From JAGNZR01 sp051648485 (GTDB lineage Bacteria; Fusobacteriota; Fusobacteriia; Fusobacteriales; Fusobacteriaceae): a DNA stretch of 7,273 bases. Location: positions 1 through 7,273 of the forward strand of contig JBOFFH010000053.1 in the NCBI GenBank assembly GCA_051648485.1, read 5' to 3'. Under the pieces are notes generated by a model that saw only the letters and a program-made list of their open reading frames with translations, made no database searches and was not told the origin of the DNA. How positions within the stretch are numbered: the stretch's first letter is position 1; every line of letters starts with the position of its first letter. Below are positions 5,391 to 7,273 of the stretch, piece by piece. Position numbers and translations under genes: made by a program.

Positions 5391-6011
5391 TTAATCTACA
5401 TTTTTTAAAATTCCAAGTGCCTTTCCTGCTGGAAGAAATTCTCTTCCAAAATGGTTGTTAAGAACATTAGCTGCAAATCCATAAAATGAAGCTATTGAAA
5501 TAGATAATTCAGAAAATGCTGCAAGAGTATGCATAAAGTGTGGTAATACACCAAAAGACATTCCAGTTAGCCCTATAAATAAAAAATCTATAAAGATGAA
5601 TATTATAAGAAGAACTTTGTTAGTTTCAATAGCACCTAAAGTCATGACGATAGAGAATATAAGGTATCCTATAAATGCAAATCCATAAGCTTTAGAATCT
5701 ACAGCAGCTTTCATAGCTTCTCCAAATAATCCTATTTGAATCATCCAACTCATAGCCATTGAAAACCAAAAAAATGCATAGCCACCAAAAGCAGTTGCTC
5801 CAAATACATTGTTGTGTTTGATATCATTAAAACATGCTACAAGTTGTGCTGAAGCTCCTAAAAATATAGCCCAAGGAACTACTAAACTTAATCCTTCAAT
5901 AAATCCAAATTTTTGTGCTGAAGCTACCAAAGTAACCATTGCTAAACCAAATAATCCAAGTGCAGATGGGTCAGCTACTACTAATTTTACATAAGTTGTT
6001 TCTTTTGACAT
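5391..6011 (-). CDS. AceTr (GPR1/FUN34/YaaH) family acetate/succinate transporter
   Basis: This 206-residue inner-membrane protein matches the acetate uptake transporter family (SatP/YaaH in E. coli), which moves acetate or succinate with protons. Six hydrophobic segments are visible, beginning near residues 17-33, 41-59, 70-92, 108-127, 131-150 and 163-185. The family signature near the N-terminus, normally N-P-[AV]-P-[LF]-G-L, reads DPSALGL at 14-20, so the usual Asn is Asp and the second Pro is Ala. The rest, including GLFGLAMVTLVASAQK and the GYAFFWFSMAMSW segment, is typical. The start is set by AGGAGG a few bases before the ATG. A near-consensus promoter at 6059-6087 drives it, and the second BMP lipoprotein gene follows 70 bp downstream, probably in the same transcript. 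In an anaerobe it may import or export fermentation acids; direction and substrate are not readable from sequence. Confidence 0.9.
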   Translation of the reverse strand: MSKETTYVKLVVADPSALGLFGLAMVTLVASAQKFGFIEGLSLVVPWAIFLGASAQLVACFNDIKHNNVFGATAFGGYAFFWFSMAMSWMIQIGLFGEAMKAAVDSKAYGFAFIGYLIFSIVMTLGAIETNKVLLIIFIFIDFLFIGLTGMSFGVLPHFMHTLAAFSELSISIASFYGFAANVLNNHFGREFLPAGKALGILKNVD

Positions 6012-6058
6012 TTTTTCCTCCTGAAATTTAAACAGTAAATATTTAACACATAAAATTT

Positions 6059-6087
6059 ACTATACCTTATTAGTCATATTCTGTCAA
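6059..6087 (-). promoter_or_regulatory. Strong promoter of the transporter-BMP transcript
   Basis: On the minus strand TTGACA (6087-6082) and TATAGT (6064-6059) are 17 bp apart: a perfect -35 and a -10 one base off consensus. Upstream of the -35 lies an A/T-rich tract (about 6095-6115) that could act as an UP element. The predicted start near 6052 leaves a 40-base leader before the ATG at 6011. It is the best promoter in the window. Confidence 0.85.
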
Positions 6088-6140
6088 GGGGTGTAATTTT
6101 AAAAAATTAAAATAAGGATTTTTTTCCGTTGTTCAGTATA

Positions 6141-6146
6141 TATAAT
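6141..6146 (+). promoter_or_regulatory. Possible -10 element for the DJ-1/PfpI-ndk unit
   Basis: A perfect TATAAT lies 34 bases before the GTG start. No good -35 hexamer is found 16-18 bp upstream (the region reads GATTTTTTT), so the promoter may be weak or activator-dependent. It is divergent from the transporter promoter at 6059-6087. Confidence 0.4.
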
Positions 6147-6180
6147 TGAGTAAGAATATTTTATTTTTAGGAGGTATTTT

Positions 6181-6867
6181 GTGAAAAAAGTATTGTTTGT
6201 AGTTACATCTCACGGTGAGTTAGGAAATACTGGAAAAAAAACAGGTTTATGGCTTTCTGAGTTTTCAGAACCCTATTTTATTTTCCGAAATAGAGGAATA
6301 GAAATTACTGTAGCCTCTCCTAAGGGAGGGCAAATTCCTTTGGATCCAGCTAGTTTAGAGGATTCTCATAATAATCCCATGGTAAAGATATTCCTAGAAG
6401 ATGATATGGAGTTACTAGAGCATAGTGTAAGCCTAGATAAAGTTGACTTCCACCAGTATGATGCTCTTTTCTATCCTGGAGGGCATGGACCTATGTGGGA
6501 TCTGTCTCAAAGTAAAGAAAATGCAAAACTTCTTTCAGATTTTTTCAATCATGGAAAAATAATTGCAGCAGTGTGCCATGGACCTGCTGCTCTCTTGGGA
6601 GGAATTAACGATGAAACAGGAGAGCCTCTCATTAAAAACAGAAAGCTAACTGGATTTTCTGACACTGAAGAAAGGTCTGTAGGTCTTCAAGAGGTAGTGC
6701 CATTTGTTTTAGAGGACAGAATCCGTGAGCTGGGAGGAAACTATTCTAAAGCTGGTGGAGATTTTGAGCCTTACGTGGTTGCCGACGTTCCTCTCTTTAC
6801 AGGACAGAATCCCGCTTCAGCGATACTTCTTGCTGAAAGAGTTATAGATGAGCTTTATTCTAAATAA
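6181..6867 (+). CDS. DJ-1/PfpI superfamily protein, Hsp31-like class
   Basis: This 228-residue cytoplasmic protein is a type 1 glutamine-amidotransferase-fold member of the DJ-1/PfpI superfamily. Its layout fits the Hsp31-like class: TSHG near residue 9, TGLWLSEFSEPY at 21-32 with Glu30, SPKGG at 46-50, the oxyanion-type loop YPGGHGPMWD at 98-107, and the nucleophile elbow AVCHGPAAL at 130-138 with Cys132 and His133. Glu30, Cys132 and His133 correspond to the catalytic set of yeast Hsp31, a class with glutathione-independent glyoxalase (methylglyoxal to lactate) and chaperone activity. Length is normal. AGGAGG stands just before the GTG start codon. The ndk gene follows after 14 bp, so the two likely share a transcript. 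A role in detoxifying reactive carbonyls or protecting proteins under stress is inferred from the family; protease activity is not expected. Confidence 0.9.
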   Translation: MKKVLFVVTSHGELGNTGKKTGLWLSEFSEPYFIFRNRGIEITVASPKGGQIPLDPASLEDSHNNPMVKIFLEDDMELLEHSVSLDKVDFHQYDALFYPGGHGPMWDLSQSKENAKLLSDFFNHGKIIAAVCHGPAALLGGINDETGEPLIKNRKLTGFSDTEERSVGLQEVVPFVLEDRIRELGGNYSKAGGDFEPYVVADVPLFTGQNPASAILLAERVIDELYSK

Positions 6868-6881
6868 TTAGAGGGGGAGAT

Positions 6882-7273
6882 ATGGAAAGAACACTACTTA
6901 TAATAAAACCTGACGCGGTAAAACGTAAACTTATCGGAGAAATTATCTCTAGAATTGAGAAAAAAGGGCTATTAATCCAGGCTCTGAAAATGGAAAAAGT
7001 CACCTTAGAGCAGGCTGAAAAGCATTATGAAATACACAAAGGAAAAGATTTTTACAACGGACTTCTAGAGTTTATAACATCTGGACTTGTCGTACTCCTA
7101 GTTCTAGAAGGAGAGAATTGCATAAAAATTGTGAGAAATATGGCAGGAAAAACTTCCCCACTAGATTCAGTTCCAGGAACTATCAGAGGAGATTACTCTC
7201 TAGACACCCTAAGAAATATTGTCCACACCTCAGATTGTCCTGAGTCTAGCCAAAAAGAGATTGCCAACTTTTT
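6882..7273 (+). CDS. ndk: Nucleoside diphosphate kinase (3' end cut by window)
   Basis: The first 130 codons of a nucleoside diphosphate kinase are present; the gene runs off the right edge a few residues short of the usual 135-150. Ndk passes the terminal phosphate of ATP to other NDPs and dNDPs through a phosphohistidine. Visible marks are the N-terminal TLLIIKPDAVKR with Lys9, EFITSGLVVLLVLEGENCI in place of the usual ITSGPVVAMVLEG, the PGTIRGDYS turn at 98-106 and the active-site block NIVHTSDC at 112-119 with His115. The family norm for the last block is N-x-[VI]-H-[GA]-S-D-S, so Thr116 and Cys119 are variations near the catalytic His; the essential residues remain. GGGGG ends 5 bases before the ATG, and the start is 14 bp after the DJ-1/PfpI stop, which suggests co-transcription. 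No frameshift is seen. Confidence 0.95.
   Translation, partial: MERTLLIIKPDAVKRKLIGEIISRIEKKGLLIQALKMEKVTLEQAEKHYEIHKGKDFYNGLLEFITSGLVVLLVLEGENCIKIVRNMAGKTSPLDSVPGTIRGDYSLDTLRNIVHTSDCPESSQKEIANF

Noticed and set aside
5809..5994. Plus-strand 61-codon frame antisense to the transporter gene
   Set aside because: It is a shadow of the membrane protein, without start signals.
1..7273. Insertion sequences, tRNA genes, rRNA genes or prophage parts
   Set aside because: No transposase-like protein, terminal inverted repeats around a gene, tRNA cloverleaf or rRNA core sequence was recognised.

Overview
This AT-rich window carries nine protein-coding genes, one cut by the right edge. It resembles a low-GC anaerobe of the Fusobacteriota (Ilyobacter/Propionigenium/Cetobacterium/Fusobacterium type). 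That guess rests on the base composition, strong AGGAGG ribosome binding sites, sigma-70-type promoters, two orphan BMP lipoproteins, a YwqK/MORN-type repeat lipoprotein and an acetate-transporter-family protein. The taxon is inferred from gene style and not proven.

Left part (1-1045): a ybaK/ebsC-type Cys-tRNA(Pro) deacylase gene on the plus strand, starting at a TTG, converges on a small unrecognised gene on the minus strand. That small gene looks like a degenerate bacterial PH-domain protein. It may continue in another frame beyond a run of seven A's, up to the end of ybaK.

Centre-left (1046-2480): a complete guanine-class purine riboswitch unit, with promoter, aptamer, antiterminator and intrinsic terminator, leads into a BMP/PnrA-family purine-nucleoside-binding lipoprotein gene. 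A strong hairpin terminator ends it. No ABC ATPase or permease gene lies beside it.

Centre (2506-5390), all on the minus strand: a secreted SH3-like protein; a lipoprotein made of 24-residue YwqK-type repeats, encoded by near-identical 144-bp tandem DNA repeats and having its own promoter and terminator; and a second BMP lipoprotein closely related to the first but without a riboswitch.

Right part (5391-7273): a six-helix AceTr (GPR1/FUN34/YaaH) acetate/succinate transporter gene lies 70 bp upstream of the second BMP gene, with a near-consensus promoter in front. The two probably form one transcript, with a conserved-looking stem-loop between them. Divergent from it are a DJ-1/PfpI (Hsp31-like) gene and, 14 bp downstream, a nucleoside diphosphate kinase gene (ndk) running off the window.

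The main functional theme is purine and carboxylate uptake: two nucleoside-binding lipoproteins under different control, a carboxylate transporter and a nucleotide-balancing kinase. The most informative element is the guanine riboswitch, whose mutually exclusive folds can be traced base by base.
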